Program-made: the position numbers and the translations under genes
Source: Sulfitobacter sp. DFL-14
GTDB taxonomy: Bacteria; Pseudomonadota; Alphaproteobacteria; Rhodobacterales; Rhodobacteraceae
Direction of reading: 5' to 3'
Assembly: GCF_003335585.1 (NCBI RefSeq)
Contig: NZ_QBFD01000007.1
Location: 62,001-126,000 of the forward strand
DNA: 64,000 bases
Notes under the pieces: generated by a model
Database searches by the model: none
What the model saw: only the letters and a program-made list of their open reading frames with translations
What the model was told of the DNA's origin: nothing
Part shown: one piece after another, positions 9,170-20,329 of the stretch
Layout of the letters: each line of letters starts with the position of its first letter
How positions within the stretch are numbered: position 1 is the first letter of the stretch

Positions 9170-10819
9170 ATGCTTCAGATTGATCTGTGGAAGCGGATTG
9201 TCATTGTCCTGACCTGCGTGGTGGGACTTTGGCTGGCGCTCCCCAACGCGTTTTACAGCCCCGTCGAACAACACAACGACGCGGTCAAGGCCATCGAGCA
9301 GGGCGGCGCCACGCCCGAACTTGAAGCGCAGCGCGATCTGTGGCCGGGCTGGATGCCATCGGGTCTGGTCAATCTGGGCCTGGACCTGCGTGGCGGCGCG
9401 CATCTGCTGGCGGAAGTCCGGGTGCAGGATGTCTACAAAAGCCGGATGGAGGCCACCTGGCCCGAGGTCCGCGATGCCCTGCGCAGCCTGACGCCGGTGC
9501 GCCGACAGGAGGCACCGGATGGCCAATTGCAGGTGCGCCTGCAGGACCCGACCAAGATGGCAGAGGCGATGGAAATCGTGCGCGGCCTTGCCCGGCCAGT
9601 GCAAACCCTGGCGGGGACCGGCTCTAGCGACATCAGCGTTGCGGGCGACGCGGGGTTGATCACCATCACCCTGTCCGAGGCCGAAAAGCAGGCGACGGAT
9701 GAACGCACGATGCAGCAGTCGCTGGAAATCATCCGCCGCCGCATCGACGAGGTCGGCACCCGCGAACCCACGATCCAGCGCCAGGGATCGGACCGTATCC
9801 TGATCCAGGTGCCGGGCATCGGCTCGGCCGCCGAGCTGAAGGCGATCATCGGCACCACCGCTCAGCTGACCTTCAATCCCGTCGTAAGCCGCGGCACCGA
9901 TGCCAATGCCAACCCCGGTATCGGCAATTCGCTGCTGCCCTCGCTGGACAACGAGGGTGAATTTTACACCGTCGAAACCGCCCCGGTGGTCACCGGCGAG
10001 GAACTGGTGGATGCGCAGCCCTCCTTTGACCAGAACGGCTCCCCCGCGGTCAGCTTCCGCTTTGACACCACGGGCGCGCGCAAATTCGGCAAATACACCG
10101 CCGAGAACATCGGTTCCCCCTTTGCCATCGTGCTGGATGACGAGGTGATCAGCGCACCCGTGATCCAAAGCCATATTCCCGGCGGCTCTGGCATTATCAC
10201 CGGCAATTTCACGGTCGAGGAATCGACCAACCTCGCGGTGCTGCTGCGCGCCGGTGCGCTGCCCGCCGGCCTCGACTTTCTTGAGGAACGCACCATCGGC
10301 CCGGAACTGGGCCAGGACAGCATCGACGCGGGCAAGGTGGCCACCATCGTGGCCTTTGTCGCCGTGCTCGCCTTCATGTTCATGAGCTACGGGCTCTTCG
10401 GCATCTTTGCCAATATCGCACTGGTCATCAACGTCGGCCTGCTGTTCGGCCTGCTCAGCCTGATCGGCGCCACGCTGACCCTGCCGGGGATCGCCGGGAT
10501 CGTCCTGACGGTGGGCATGGCGGTGGATGCCAATGTGCTGATCTTCGAACGTATCCGCGAAGAGCAGAAAACCGCCAAGGGCCCGGCACGCGCCATTGCA
10601 CTGGGCTATGAAAAGGCGCTCAGCGCCATCGTGGACGCCAACATCACCACGCTGATCACCGCCGTGATCCTGTTCGCCATGGGTTCCGGCCCGGTGCGCG
10701 GCTTTGCCATCACGCTCGGCTTCGGCATCATCACATCCGTCTTTACCGCGATCTTTGTCACCCGTCTGCTGGTGGTGATCTGGTTTGAACGGGCGCGTCC
10801 CAAAACAATTGAGGTCTGA
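9170..10819 (+). CDS. secD: Protein translocase subunit SecD
   Basis: A 549-residue inner-membrane protein that, with SecF, uses the proton gradient to complete export through SecYEG. There is an N-terminal membrane helix (about 8-27), a large periplasmic P1 domain including LGLDLRGGAHL and RRRIDEVGTREPTIQRQG, and a C-terminal RND-like bundle with five more helices (from about residue 385) including the motif GMAVDANVLIFERIREE. Length is standard for alphaproteobacteria. secF begins 1 bp after its stop. Confidence 0.96.
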   Translation: MLQIDLWKRIVIVLTCVVGLWLALPNAFYSPVEQHNDAVKAIEQGGATPELEAQRDLWPGWMPSGLVNLGLDLRGGAHLLAEVRVQDVYKSRMEATWPEVRDALRSLTPVRRQEAPDGQLQVRLQDPTKMAEAMEIVRGLARPVQTLAGTGSSDISVAGDAGLITITLSEAEKQATDERTMQQSLEIIRRRIDEVGTREPTIQRQGSDRILIQVPGIGSAAELKAIIGTTAQLTFNPVVSRGTDANANPGIGNSLLPSLDNEGEFYTVETAPVVTGEELVDAQPSFDQNGSPAVSFRFDTTGARKFGKYTAENIGSPFAIVLDDEVISAPVIQSHIPGGSGIITGNFTVEESTNLAVLLRAGALPAGLDFLEERTIGPELGQDSIDAGKVATIVAFVAVLAFMFMSYGLFGIFANIALVINVGLLFGLLSLIGATLTLPGIAGIVLTVGMAVDANVLIFERIREEQKTAKGPARAIALGYEKALSAIVDANITTLITAVILFAMGSGPVRGFAITLGFGIITSVFTAIFVTRLLVVIWFERARPKTIEV

Positions 10820-10820
10820 C

Positions 10821-11789
10821 ATGCGTTTGCGAATGATCAAGGACGACACGAGTTTCGACTTCTTCGCTCGCTGGAAGCTCTGGCTGGGCATTTCGGGCCT
10901 GATGATGGTCATCGCCTTTGCCTCCTTCCTGATCCAGGGTCTGAACTATGGCATCGACTTTCGCGGCGGCACCACGATCCGCACCGAAAGCCCGCGCCCC
11001 GTGGTTGTTGCGGAATACCGCGATGCGATTGACAAGCTGGGGCTGGGCGACATCACCATCACCGAGGTGTTCGACCCCAGTTTCCGCGACGATCAGAATG
11101 TGGCGATGATTCGCATCCAGGCGCAGGACGAACAGCAGGCCGTCACCGTCGAAACCATCGAAGCGGTCGAACAGGCGCTGAAAACCGCGCGGCCCGACAT
11201 CAAGTTCACTTCGGTCGAATCCGTGGGCCCCAAGGTATCGGGCGAACTGATCCAGACGGCGGTGATTGCCGTGGCGTTGGCGATCGGGGCGGTGCTGATC
11301 TACATCTGGCTGCGCTTTGAATGGCAGTTTGCCGCAGGGGCCGTGCTGGCCCTTGTCCATGACGTGGTGCTGACGATCGGCATCTTCTCCGAGCTTGAAA
11401 TCCGGTTCGATCTGGCGATCATCGCGGCACTTCTGACCATCGTGGGCTATTCGCTGAACGATACGGTGGTGGTCTTTGACCGGGTGCGGGAGAACCTGCG
11501 CAAGTACAAGAAACGCCCCCTGAAAGAGGTCCTGAACCTGTCCATCAATGAAACCATGAGCCGGACATTGATGACCTCCTTCACCACCCTGCTGGCGCTG
11601 ATCGCGCTCTTTGCACTTGGCGGTGACGTGATCCGGGGTTTCGTCTTTGCGATGATCTGGGGCGTGATCGTGGGCACCTATTCCTCGATCTTCGTGGCTT
11701 CCGCGATCCTGCTCTATCTCGGCGTCAAGCGCGACTGGTCCAAACCCGATGCGAATGCAGGCAACCAATACGCCAATATTGACGCCTGA
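10821..11789 (+). CDS. secF: Protein translocase subunit SecF
   Basis: A 322-residue partner of SecD. After an N-terminal helix it has the GIDFRGGTTI motif, a short periplasmic domain, and the RND-like membrane bundle with GYSLNDTVVVFDRVRENLRK (about residues 211-230) and the downstream NETMSRTLMTS signature. The ATG at 10821 follows the secD stop by one base, indicating translational coupling. The C-terminus (KRDWSKPDANAG) is normal, so the gene itself is not damaged by the adjacent exbD remnant. Confidence 0.95.
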   Translation: MRLRMIKDDTSFDFFARWKLWLGISGLMMVIAFASFLIQGLNYGIDFRGGTTIRTESPRPVVVAEYRDAIDKLGLGDITITEVFDPSFRDDQNVAMIRIQAQDEQQAVTVETIEAVEQALKTARPDIKFTSVESVGPKVSGELIQTAVIAVALAIGAVLIYIWLRFEWQFAAGAVLALVHDVVLTIGIFSELEIRFDLAIIAALLTIVGYSLNDTVVVFDRVRENLRKYKKRPLKEVLNLSINETMSRTLMTSFTTLLALIALFALGGDVIRGFVFAMIWGVIVGTYSSIFVASAILLYLGVKRDWSKPDANAGNQYANIDA

Positions 11790-12075
11790 GCGCCTTGCCG
11801 GTGCCGGATGGCGCCGGCCTGCCGATTTCTCCGGCCAGCGCATCAAGCGAGACAGGAACCCCGTGCCATCGCAGGTCCTCTGCCCCGATATCGACCAGCA
11901 GGGGCGGACCAGAACAGAGCGTTGTGCCGCCCCCCACTGACAGCGGCAGCGCCCGGTCCTGGCCAAATCGGGAGGCCAGCATGAAGAACACCAGCAACAG
12001 GAACACCACGTCGATCATCGGTGTCAGGCCGGGCCTGCGCCGGGATGCCCCCCGCAGACGGTGAAAACACCACAA
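11725..12075 (-). pseudogene. exbD/tolR-like gene, 3'-truncated remnant
   Basis: The reading frame starts at a TTG (12075; GGAG lies about 8 bases upstream). It shows a clear ExbD/TolR N-terminus: a basic stretch, then LTPMIDVVFLLLVFFMLASR (the membrane helix with the essential Asp), then the first part of the periplasmic domain up to about residue 80. After GEIGRPAP the similarity ends and the frame runs unrelated across the end of secF. About 40 C-terminal residues of a normal ExbD are missing, and no exbB or tonB is beside it. The break is within about 10-20 bp of the secF stop, which suggests a deletion or insertion junction. A cobalamin riboswitch lies just upstream. Confidence 0.65.
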
Positions 12076-12118
12076 GCGGAAGCTCCGCAGTCCCGACGCC
12101 CCTCGCGCCCGAACAGGG

Positions 12119-12290
12119 TGAACACCTCGGCAGGTCTCCTGACTCGCGGGTCGTTGCTTGGCCGGACCTTCCCATCACACATGCCGTGACAGTGGTATGC
12201 GCCGGCTTTGCTCTCCGCCTACAGTTGCGGGGGCAGTCGTGGATTTGGCCGGAGGGCCGAACCACGTTCCCTATTAACCAGACGGCGAAC
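12119..12290 (-). ncRNA. Cobalamin (B12) riboswitch
   Basis: Read on the minus strand, the region carries the conserved B12-riboswitch blocks in order: TTAATAGGGAACGTGGT, then CTGCCCCCGCAACTGTAGGC, then ACCACTG and GATGGGAAGG, and finally GAGTCAGGAGACCTGCC. These are the family's core (including the B12 box) and leave little doubt about identity. The element ends about 45 nt upstream of the truncated exbD-like frame, its only downstream gene. B12 riboswitches typically repress cobalamin uptake genes, and TonB-system components fit that role. Limits are approximate. Confidence 0.92.
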
Positions 12291-12482
12291 CGTCCGGACC
12301 GAAGTACCCTTTGGATAGCGGCCAGAACCGTTTCGGTAAAGCCTGCATGAAAAAATTCTCTGCGCCGCCCGGCGGGGCCTGCGGCAAAGCACCCCGCCAG
12401 GGGCGTCTTTTTACCGCGCTGGCCTATAACGTCAGGGCCGCATCGGCTATGATCGTCCTGCCGCTTTGCAAAGGGATGTGAC

Positions 12483-12836
12483 ATGCGCTTGAACGAGATC
12501 GTTTTTACGGATGCGAAACCCGTCGAAGGCTATGGCCCGGGCTTTTTCCGCATCGGCGGGCAGGTGATCCATGGCCCGGTGATTGCCGGACCCGGCGGCA
12601 TTCAGACATGGGCCGGGCTGCAGGACGACACCGCGCTTCTGGCGCTCAAGGGGCAGGTTGACGTGCTCTTTGTCGGGACCGGCGCCGAGATCGGCCATCT
12701 GCCGGAAACCCTGACCGGCCCGCTGGAAGAGGCCGGCATGGGGGTGGAGGCGATGGCATCCCCCGCCGCCTGCCGCACCTACAACATCTTGCTGAGCGAA
12801 GGCCGCCGCATTGCCCTCGCGCTGATCCCGGTCTGA
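12483..12836 (+). CDS. Mth938-like domain protein (DUF498)
   Basis: A 117-residue small globular protein of the Mth938/NDUFAF3 family. It shows GYGPGFFRIGGQVIHGPVI near residues 16-34 and the signature LFVGTGAEIGHLP near residues 61-73. The mitochondrial relative is a complex I assembly factor; the bacterial role is uncertain. In related genomes I recall this gene directly after secF and before ccmA. Here a riboswitch and exbD remnant separate it from secF. Confidence 0.85.
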   Translation: MRLNEIVFTDAKPVEGYGPGFFRIGGQVIHGPVIAGPGGIQTWAGLQDDTALLALKGQVDVLFVGTGAEIGHLPETLTGPLEEAGMGVEAMASPAACRTYNILLSEGRRIALALIPV

Positions 12837-12925
12837 CATGCCCGGGCCGTTGCGCCCGCCCCGCCGGGGTGCCGCGCCGCAAATGACTGCTTTTGTGCGC
12901 CCCGCCAATGGGTTACGCAGGGGGC

Positions 12926-13543
12926 ATGATGTTACGCGTCGATGATCTGACCCTTGCCCGTGGCGGTATTCCGGTTCTGACCGGTCTCAGCCTTGCGCTG
13001 GCACCGGGCCAGGCGCTGATCCTGCGCGGGCCGAACGGCGCGGGCAAGACAACCCTGTTGCGCAGCATCGCGGGCCTGCAACCGCCGCTTTCGGGCCGCA
13101 TCGAGGGCGCGGAGGACCGCGTCGCCTATGCCGCCCATGCCGACGGGCTGAAAGCGATGCTGACCGTGACCGAGAACCTGGCCTTCTGGGCGCGGATCTT
13201 TGGCACTTCCGACATCACCCCGGCGCTGGACGCCTTTGACCTGCACGGGCTGGCGGACCGGCTGGCAGGCACCCTGTCGGCAGGGCAGAAACGCCGTCTG
13301 GGACTGGCGCGGCTTCTGGTCACCGGGCGGCCCGTCTGGGTGCTGGACGAACCCACCGTTTCGCTCGACACCGGGGCGGTGGCCCTCTTTGCCGCTGCCC
13401 TGCGCGCGCATCTGGCACAGGGCGGCGCGGCGCTGATCGCCACCCATATCGACCTGGGGATCGAGGCGCAGGTGCTGGACATCACCCCGTTCCGCGCCAG
13501 CGCTGCCACCCGCGCCGGCGCCAGCGACGAGGCCTTTCTGTGA
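12926..13543 (+). CDS. ccmA: Heme exporter ATP-binding protein CcmA
   Basis: A 205-residue ABC ATPase of the CcmABCD complex, which releases heme-loaded CcmE for cytochrome c maturation. Visible motifs are Walker [10 protein letters not shown], a signature close to [15 protein letters not shown] and Walker B VWVLDEPT. Two adjacent ATGs (12926 and 12929) follow GCAGGGGGC; a longer N-terminus from 12893 is not family-like. The stop overlaps the GTG start of ccmB by 4 bp. Confidence 0.93.
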   Translation: MMLRVDDLTLARGGIPVLTGLSLALAPGQALILRGPNGAGKTTLLRSIAGLQPPLSGRIEGAEDRVAYAAHADGLKAMLTVTENLAFWARIFGTSDITPALDAFDLHGLADRLAGTLSAGQKRRLGLARLLVTGRPVWVLDEPTVSLDTGAVALFAAALRAHLAQGGAALIATHIDLGIEAQVLDITPFRASAATRAGASDEAFL

Positions 13544-14196
13544 GGGCGCTTCTGATCCGCGACCTGACGCTGGCGCTCCGGGCCGGGGGCGGCTTTGGCC
13601 TGGGGCTTGCCTTCTTCCTGATCGTGACGGTGCTGGTGCCCTTCAGCGTCGGCCCGCAGGCGGAGCTGTTGCAGCTCATCGCCCCCGGCGTGCTCTGGCT
13701 GGGCGCGCTGCTGGCCTGCCTTTTGTCACTGGATCGCCTGCTGGCGCTGGATTTCGAGGATGGCACGCTTGACCTGCTGCTCACCGCCCCGCTGCCGCTG
13801 GAGGGGGCGCTGAGCGTCAAGGCGCTGGCCCATTGGCTGACCACGGGCCTGCCGCTGGTGCTGGCCGCCCCGGTGCTGGGCGTGCTGCTGAACCTCGCAC
13901 CGGCGGGCTACCTCTGGCTGGTCGTCTCGCTGGCGGTTGGCACACCGGCGCTGTCGGTCATTGGTTGCTTCGGCGCAGCGCTTACCGTGGGGATCAAACG
14001 CGGCGGGCTGCTGTTGTCGCTGCTGGTTTTGCCGCTTTACGTGCCGACGCTGATCTTCGGGGCCGAAGTCGCCCGGCGCGGCGCGGGCGGGCAGGAGGTT
14101 GCCACGCCGCTGCTGATGCTGGCCGGGATCACCTGTGCGGTGATCGCCCTGATGCCCTTCGCCTCTGCCGCCGTGCTGCGCATGGGGCTGCGATGA
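13540..14196 (+). CDS. ccmB: Heme exporter membrane protein CcmB
   Basis: A 218-residue hydrophobic protein with about six membrane helices, the permease partner of CcmA. The N-terminus [20 protein letters not shown] and the central [20 protein letters not shown] are characteristic of the family. Translation starts at GTG (13540) within the ccmA stop (GTGA), so the two are coupled. ccmC follows after about 80 bp. Confidence 0.93.
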   Translation: MRALLIRDLTLALRAGGGFGLGLAFFLIVTVLVPFSVGPQAELLQLIAPGVLWLGALLACLLSLDRLLALDFEDGTLDLLLTAPLPLEGALSVKALAHWLTTGLPLVLAAPVLGVLLNLAPAGYLWLVVSLAVGTPALSVIGCFGAALTVGIKRGGLLLSLLVLPLYVPTLIFGAEVARRGAGGQEVATPLLMLAGITCAVIALMPFASAAVLRMGLR

Positions 14197-14279
14197 GCGG
14201 CGCCGCCCCTCAGACCCCCGGTCAATCCGTCGCGCCGTCGTCTATTGAGCACCGCCGCGCGGCAGAGTAGGAGTAGCCC

Positions 14280-15014
14280 ATGTCGATCTGGAGTTACGCA
14301 AACCCGGTGAAATTTCTCACCCTGAGCGCGCGGGTACAACCCGTGCTCTGGGTGCTGTCGATGGCCTGTGTCGCGACCGGGCTGATCTGGGGTTTCTTCG
14401 GCACGCCCCAGGATTACCGCCAGGGCGCAACGGTCAAGATCATCTATCTGCATGTCCCCGCCGCCCTGATGGCGATCAACGCCTGGTTCATGATGCTGGT
14501 CGCCTCGCTGATCTGGCTGATCCGCCGCCACCATGTCAGCGCGCTGGCGGCCAAGGCTGCCGCACCCGTGGGCGTGGTGATGACCGTGATCGCCCTGCTG
14601 ACCGGCGCGATCTGGGGCCAGCCGATGTGGGGCACCTGGTGGGCCTGGGACCCCCGGCTTACCTCCTTTCTGATCCTGTTCCTGTTCTACCTGGGCTATA
14701 TCGCCCTGTGGGAAGCCATCGAAGACCCCGACACCGCCGCCGATCTCACCTCGGTCCTGTGCCTTGTCGGGTCGGTCTTTGCCGTGCTCAGCCGCTATGC
14801 CGTGCAGTTCTGGAACCAGGGTCTGCATCAGGGCACTTCGGTGCCGGTGGCGACAGGCGGGCGCAGCGTGGACGATGTGTTCTTCTACCCGCTGGTGATC
14901 TGCATGATCGGCTTTGGCCTGCTGTTTGTCGCGCTGGTATTCTACCGCACCGGCACGGAAATCCGGCTGCGCCGCGCTGCCGCGCTGCGGGCTCGGGCGG
15001 GCAGGGCGGCATGA
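14280..15014 (+). CDS. ccmC: Heme transporter CcmC
   Basis: A 244-residue six-helix membrane protein that passes heme to CcmE. The tryptophan-rich periplasmic heme-handling loop is intact (WGQPMWGTWWAWDPRLTS, about residues 113-130). Flanking histidines expected for heme ligation are present in LHVPAA and near FWNQGLHQGTS. A strong TAGGAGTAGCCC precedes the ATG. The stop overlaps the ccmD start. Confidence 0.95.
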   Translation: MSIWSYANPVKFLTLSARVQPVLWVLSMACVATGLIWGFFGTPQDYRQGATVKIIYLHVPAALMAINAWFMMLVASLIWLIRRHHVSALAAKAAAPVGVVMTVIALLTGAIWGQPMWGTWWAWDPRLTSFLILFLFYLGYIALWEAIEDPDTAADLTSVLCLVGSVFAVLSRYAVQFWNQGLHQGTSVPVATGGRSVDDVFFYPLVICMIGFGLLFVALVFYRTGTEIRLRRAAALRARAGRAA

Positions 15015-15169
15015 TGCCCGATCTGGGAAAATACGCGGTCGAAGTGCTGTCAGCCTATGCGGTGTCGCTGCTGCTTCTGGCGGTACTGGTGCTTTGGACC
15101 CTGCGCCGGGGCCGCACCGCACGCGCCACGCTGGATGCCGCTGAAAAAGAGGCCGGACGCCATGGTTAA
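15011..15169 (+). CDS. ccmD: Heme exporter protein CcmD
   Basis: A 52-residue protein beginning MMPDLGKYAVEVLSAYAVSL, with one membrane helix (about 9-30) and a basic, helical C-terminus (LRRGRTARATLDAAEKEAG). CcmD holds CcmC and CcmE in the release complex. It starts inside the ccmC stop (ATGA at 15011) and overlaps the ccmG start at 15162 by 8 bp. Size, topology and position all fit ccmD. Confidence 0.92.
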   Translation: MMPDLGKYAVEVLSAYAVSLLLLAVLVLWTLRRGRTARATLDAAEKEAGRHG

Positions 15170-15695
15170 GCCCCTGATGATCGCCCCGCCGCTGATTTTC
15201 GCCGCCTTCGTCGCGCTGGCCGCTGTCGGGATGTTCCGCGACGATCCCGAAGGCCTGCCCTCCACCCTGGTTGGCCAGGCTGCCCCTGGCATTCCCGAAG
15301 CGGCGCTGGAAGGATTCCCGCCCGCCACCGCCCGGATGCTGGCATCGGGCGAAGTCACATTGGTGAATTTCTGGGCCAGCTGGTGCCCGCCCTGCCGGGT
15401 CGAGCACCCCAAACTGCTTGAGCTGGCCAAGTCGGGCCTGCCGATTGTCGGGATCAATTTCAAGGATCAGGCAGGCAACGCGCGCAGCTACCTTGAGGAC
15501 GAGGACAACCCCTTTGCCGGCGTTGGTTTCGACCCGCAGGGGCGCACCGCCATCGACTGGGGCGTGACCGCGCCGCCGGAAACCTTCATCCTGGGTGGTG
15601 ACGGCACCGTGCTGTTCCGCTTTGCCGGGCCGCTGGTCGGCTCGGACTATGAGCAACGCTTCCTGCCCGCGCTGAACGCGGCGCTGGGGCGATAG
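15162..15695 (+). CDS. ccmG: Thiol:disulfide interchange protein CcmG/DsbE
   Basis: A 177-residue membrane-anchored thioredoxin that keeps apocytochrome c cysteines reduced in the periplasm. There is an N-terminal anchor (residues 6-24), a thioredoxin fold with active site WCPPC (Cys75 and Cys78) and the CcmG-type GINFKDQ and GAPPETF-like (VTAPPETFILG) motifs. Translation begins within the ccmD tail. It is the last gene of the ccm operon in this window; ccmE, F and H are not here. Confidence 0.94.
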   Translation: MVKPLMIAPPLIFAAFVALAAVGMFRDDPEGLPSTLVGQAAPGIPEAALEGFPPATARMLASGEVTLVNFWASWCPPCRVEHPKLLELAKSGLPIVGINFKDQAGNARSYLEDEDNPFAGVGFDPQGRTAIDWGVTAPPETFILGGDGTVLFRFAGPLVGSDYEQRFLPALNAALGR

Positions 15696-15763
15696 CGCGG
15701 GAAAAGAATTTAATGCCTCCGGCGGGGAATATTTCTTGCCAAAAAGAAAACGGGGCCTGGCTG

Positions 15764-16450
15764 TCAGAGCCGGTAGCCGCCCGATACCGTGATGGTCTCC
15801 CCGGTGATGAACCCTGCCGCATCCGAGGCGAGGAAGCGGACCACCTTCGCGACATCCTCCGGCATGCCGTGACGCCCCAAGGCGGTCAGATCGGTGAAGG
15901 CTTTGATCAGCTCCGGCGGGCGGGGGTTTTCCACCCGTTCGATGGCGCCGGGGGCGACGCCGTTCACGCGAATGCCGCGCGGGCCCAGTTCCTTGGCCAT
16001 GGCGCGGGTCCAGCTGTTCAGCGCGGCCTTGCTGGCGGAATAGGAGGCAGCCCCGCCTGCGGGGAACTGCGCGTTCACTGAAGAGATGTTGATCACCCGC
16101 GCCCCCCGCGACAGATGCGGCAGGGCGGCGTTCAGCAGGGCCATGGGGGCCGCCACATTGACCAGATGGTTCAGCGCCGGATTGCCATCGTCCATCTCGA
16201 TCGCACCGGCATTGTTGACGATCACGTCCAGCCGCCCGAAGGCTTTCATGACCTCCGCGATGATCCGATCCGCCGCCGCAGGGTCGGCCAGATCAGCCCT
16301 GATCGCATGGACCGCCGGATGCGCGTTCAGCAAGCCGTCGGGCGGTGTCGCATGATAGGTGGCCGCCACCCGGTGGTCGCCTGCCAGATCCGATGCGATG
16401 GCGCGCCCGATCCCCCGCGCCGCGCCGGTCACAAGAACAACTTCCGTCAT
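15764..16450 (-). CDS. SDR-family NAD(P)-dependent oxidoreductase
   Basis: A 228-residue classical short-chain dehydrogenase. The cofactor motif is TGAARGIG (about residues 8-15), followed by NNAG, the catalytic Ser in ISSVN and YSASK with the Tyr/Lys pair. The C-terminus GETITVSGGYRL is FabG-like. The start at 16450 (MTEVVLVTG) places the Rossmann motif correctly; a longer reading from 16681 lacks homology. The substrate is unknown. It is convergent with the ccm operon. Confidence 0.88.
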   Translation of the reverse strand: MTEVVLVTGAARGIGRAIASDLAGDHRVAATYHATPPDGLLNAHPAVHAIRADLADPAAADRIIAEVMKAFGRLDVIVNNAGAIEMDDGNPALNHLVNVAAPMALLNAALPHLSRGARVINISSVNAQFPAGGAASYSASKAALNSWTRAMAKELGPRGIRVNGVAPGAIERVENPRPPELIKAFTDLTALGRHGMPEDVAKVVRFLASDAAGFITGETITVSGGYRL

Positions 16451-16559
16451 TTTCCAGGTGCCTTCTGCTCTGCCCCGCCGCAACATCCGGACCGCGGGGA
16501 ACCGGTTTCCATACTTCCTCAACATGGTCCGCGTCAGGGCCAAGTGCAACCGAACCACG

Positions 16560-16590
16560 AAAAAACCCGCCGCGACAGGCGCGGCGGGTT
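16560..16590 (-). terminator. Rho-independent terminator of acnA
   Basis: On the minus strand AACCCGCCGCG, a 5-nt loop and CGCGGCGGGTT form an 11-bp perfect stem (16564-16590), followed by a T run (16560-16565). It starts 26 bp after the acnA stop codon and is a textbook intrinsic terminator. Confidence 0.92.
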
Positions 16591-16616
16591 GGTCTTGGTC
16601 GGCCTTGCAGGCGGGG

Positions 16617-19406
<2,790 letters not shown>

Positions 19407-19507
19407 GGATAGGCTCCCTTTGCTATGAACAGGTGGCGGTGGTTACGGCCTAGATGACCTATTGCCGCCCATGTTTCAATGGCAATTCCCGGCATAAGCG
19501 CGAAATT

Positions 19508-19523
19508 GTATACTATTGTATAC
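19508..19523. promoter_or_regulatory. GTATAC-N4-GTATAC motif upstream of acnA and DUF1223
   Basis: GTATACTATTGTATAC lies in the 224-bp divergent intergenic region, about 100 bp upstream of each start codon. Each GTATAC is self-complementary, so the pair can act as a direct or inverted repeat. It is AT-rich against a GC-rich background, as expected for a promoter or operator. The cognate regulator is unknown. Confidence 0.4.
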
Positions 19524-19630
19524 CGAGACCCGTTAAAATGGCGATTTGCCATCTCAAGAAACATTGATTGGTTATTTCAAAGGCGCAAAGATACTACTTG
19601 CCGGGGTCCCGACTTGCCGAATGGAATCAA

Positions 19631-20329
19631 ATGAAACATCTGCTGCCCCTGGTCACCGCCTTGAGTCTGGCCGCCGCATATCCCGCTGCCTCCCAGCAAA
19701 ATCCCGTGGTGGTGGAGCTTTTCACCTCCCAGGGATGCTCAAGCTGCCCGCCTGCGGACGCCATGCTGGAAGAACTGGCCGAGCGTGATGACGTGATCGC
19801 GCTGGCGCTGCATGTGGACTATTGGGATTACATCGGATGGGAAGATCCCTTTGGCGAAGCGGCCCATGCGGACCGCCAGCGCGCCTATGCGCATACCGCC
19901 GGGCGGCGGTCGATCTTTACGCCCGAGATGATCGTGCAGGGCGAGACCGATATCGTCGGCGCCAAGCCGATGAAGCTGGGCAAGGCCATCGCGGAACATG
20001 CACAGCGCGCGGCACAGGTCGAGCTGACCCTCGCGCGCGAGGGGAATGCCCTGCGGATCGACGCGACGGCGCTGGAGAATCTCACCGGCCCGGTGACGGT
20101 TCATATGCTGCGCTACACCCCGCACCGCACAACGGAGATCGAGCGCGGCGAAAACCAGGGCAAGACACTGGGATATGCAAATATCGTCGAAGGCTGGGAA
20201 GTTCTGGGAAGCTGGGACCCTTCAGCACCTTTGTCGATGACTTCCGTTCTGGAAGGCGACAAGCCGGTTGTGGTGATCCTGCAGAGCAAGGGCACCGGAC
20301 CGATCCTGGCGGCACAAAGGCTGCGGTAG
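19631..20329 (+). CDS. DUF1223 secreted thioredoxin-fold protein
   Basis: A 232-residue exported protein. A signal peptide (MKHLLPLVTALSLAAAYPAA) is followed by VELFTSQGCSSCPPAD with a CxxC pair (Cys36 and Cys39), the hallmark of the DUF1223 family, which has a thioredoxin-like fold. HVDYWDYIGWEDPF is also conserved. Redox function is plausible but unproven. The ATG at 19631 gives a proper signal peptide; an upstream start at 19568 would bury it. It is divergent from acnA. Confidence 0.85.
   Translation: MKHLLPLVTALSLAAAYPAASQQNPVVVELFTSQGCSSCPPADAMLEELAERDDVIALALHVDYWDYIGWEDPFGEAAHADRQRAYAHTAGRRSIFTPEMIVQGETDIVGAKPMKLGKAIAEHAQRAAQVELTLAREGNALRIDATALENLTGPVTVHMLRYTPHRTTEIERGENQGKTLGYANIVEGWEVLGSWDPSAPLSMTSVLEGDKPVVVILQSKGTGPILAAQRLR

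Noticed and set aside
12021..12350. Plus-strand frame of 109 codons opposite the cobalamin riboswitch
   Set aside because: The DNA is explained by conserved riboswitch blocks on the other strand, and the peptide has no recognisable features.
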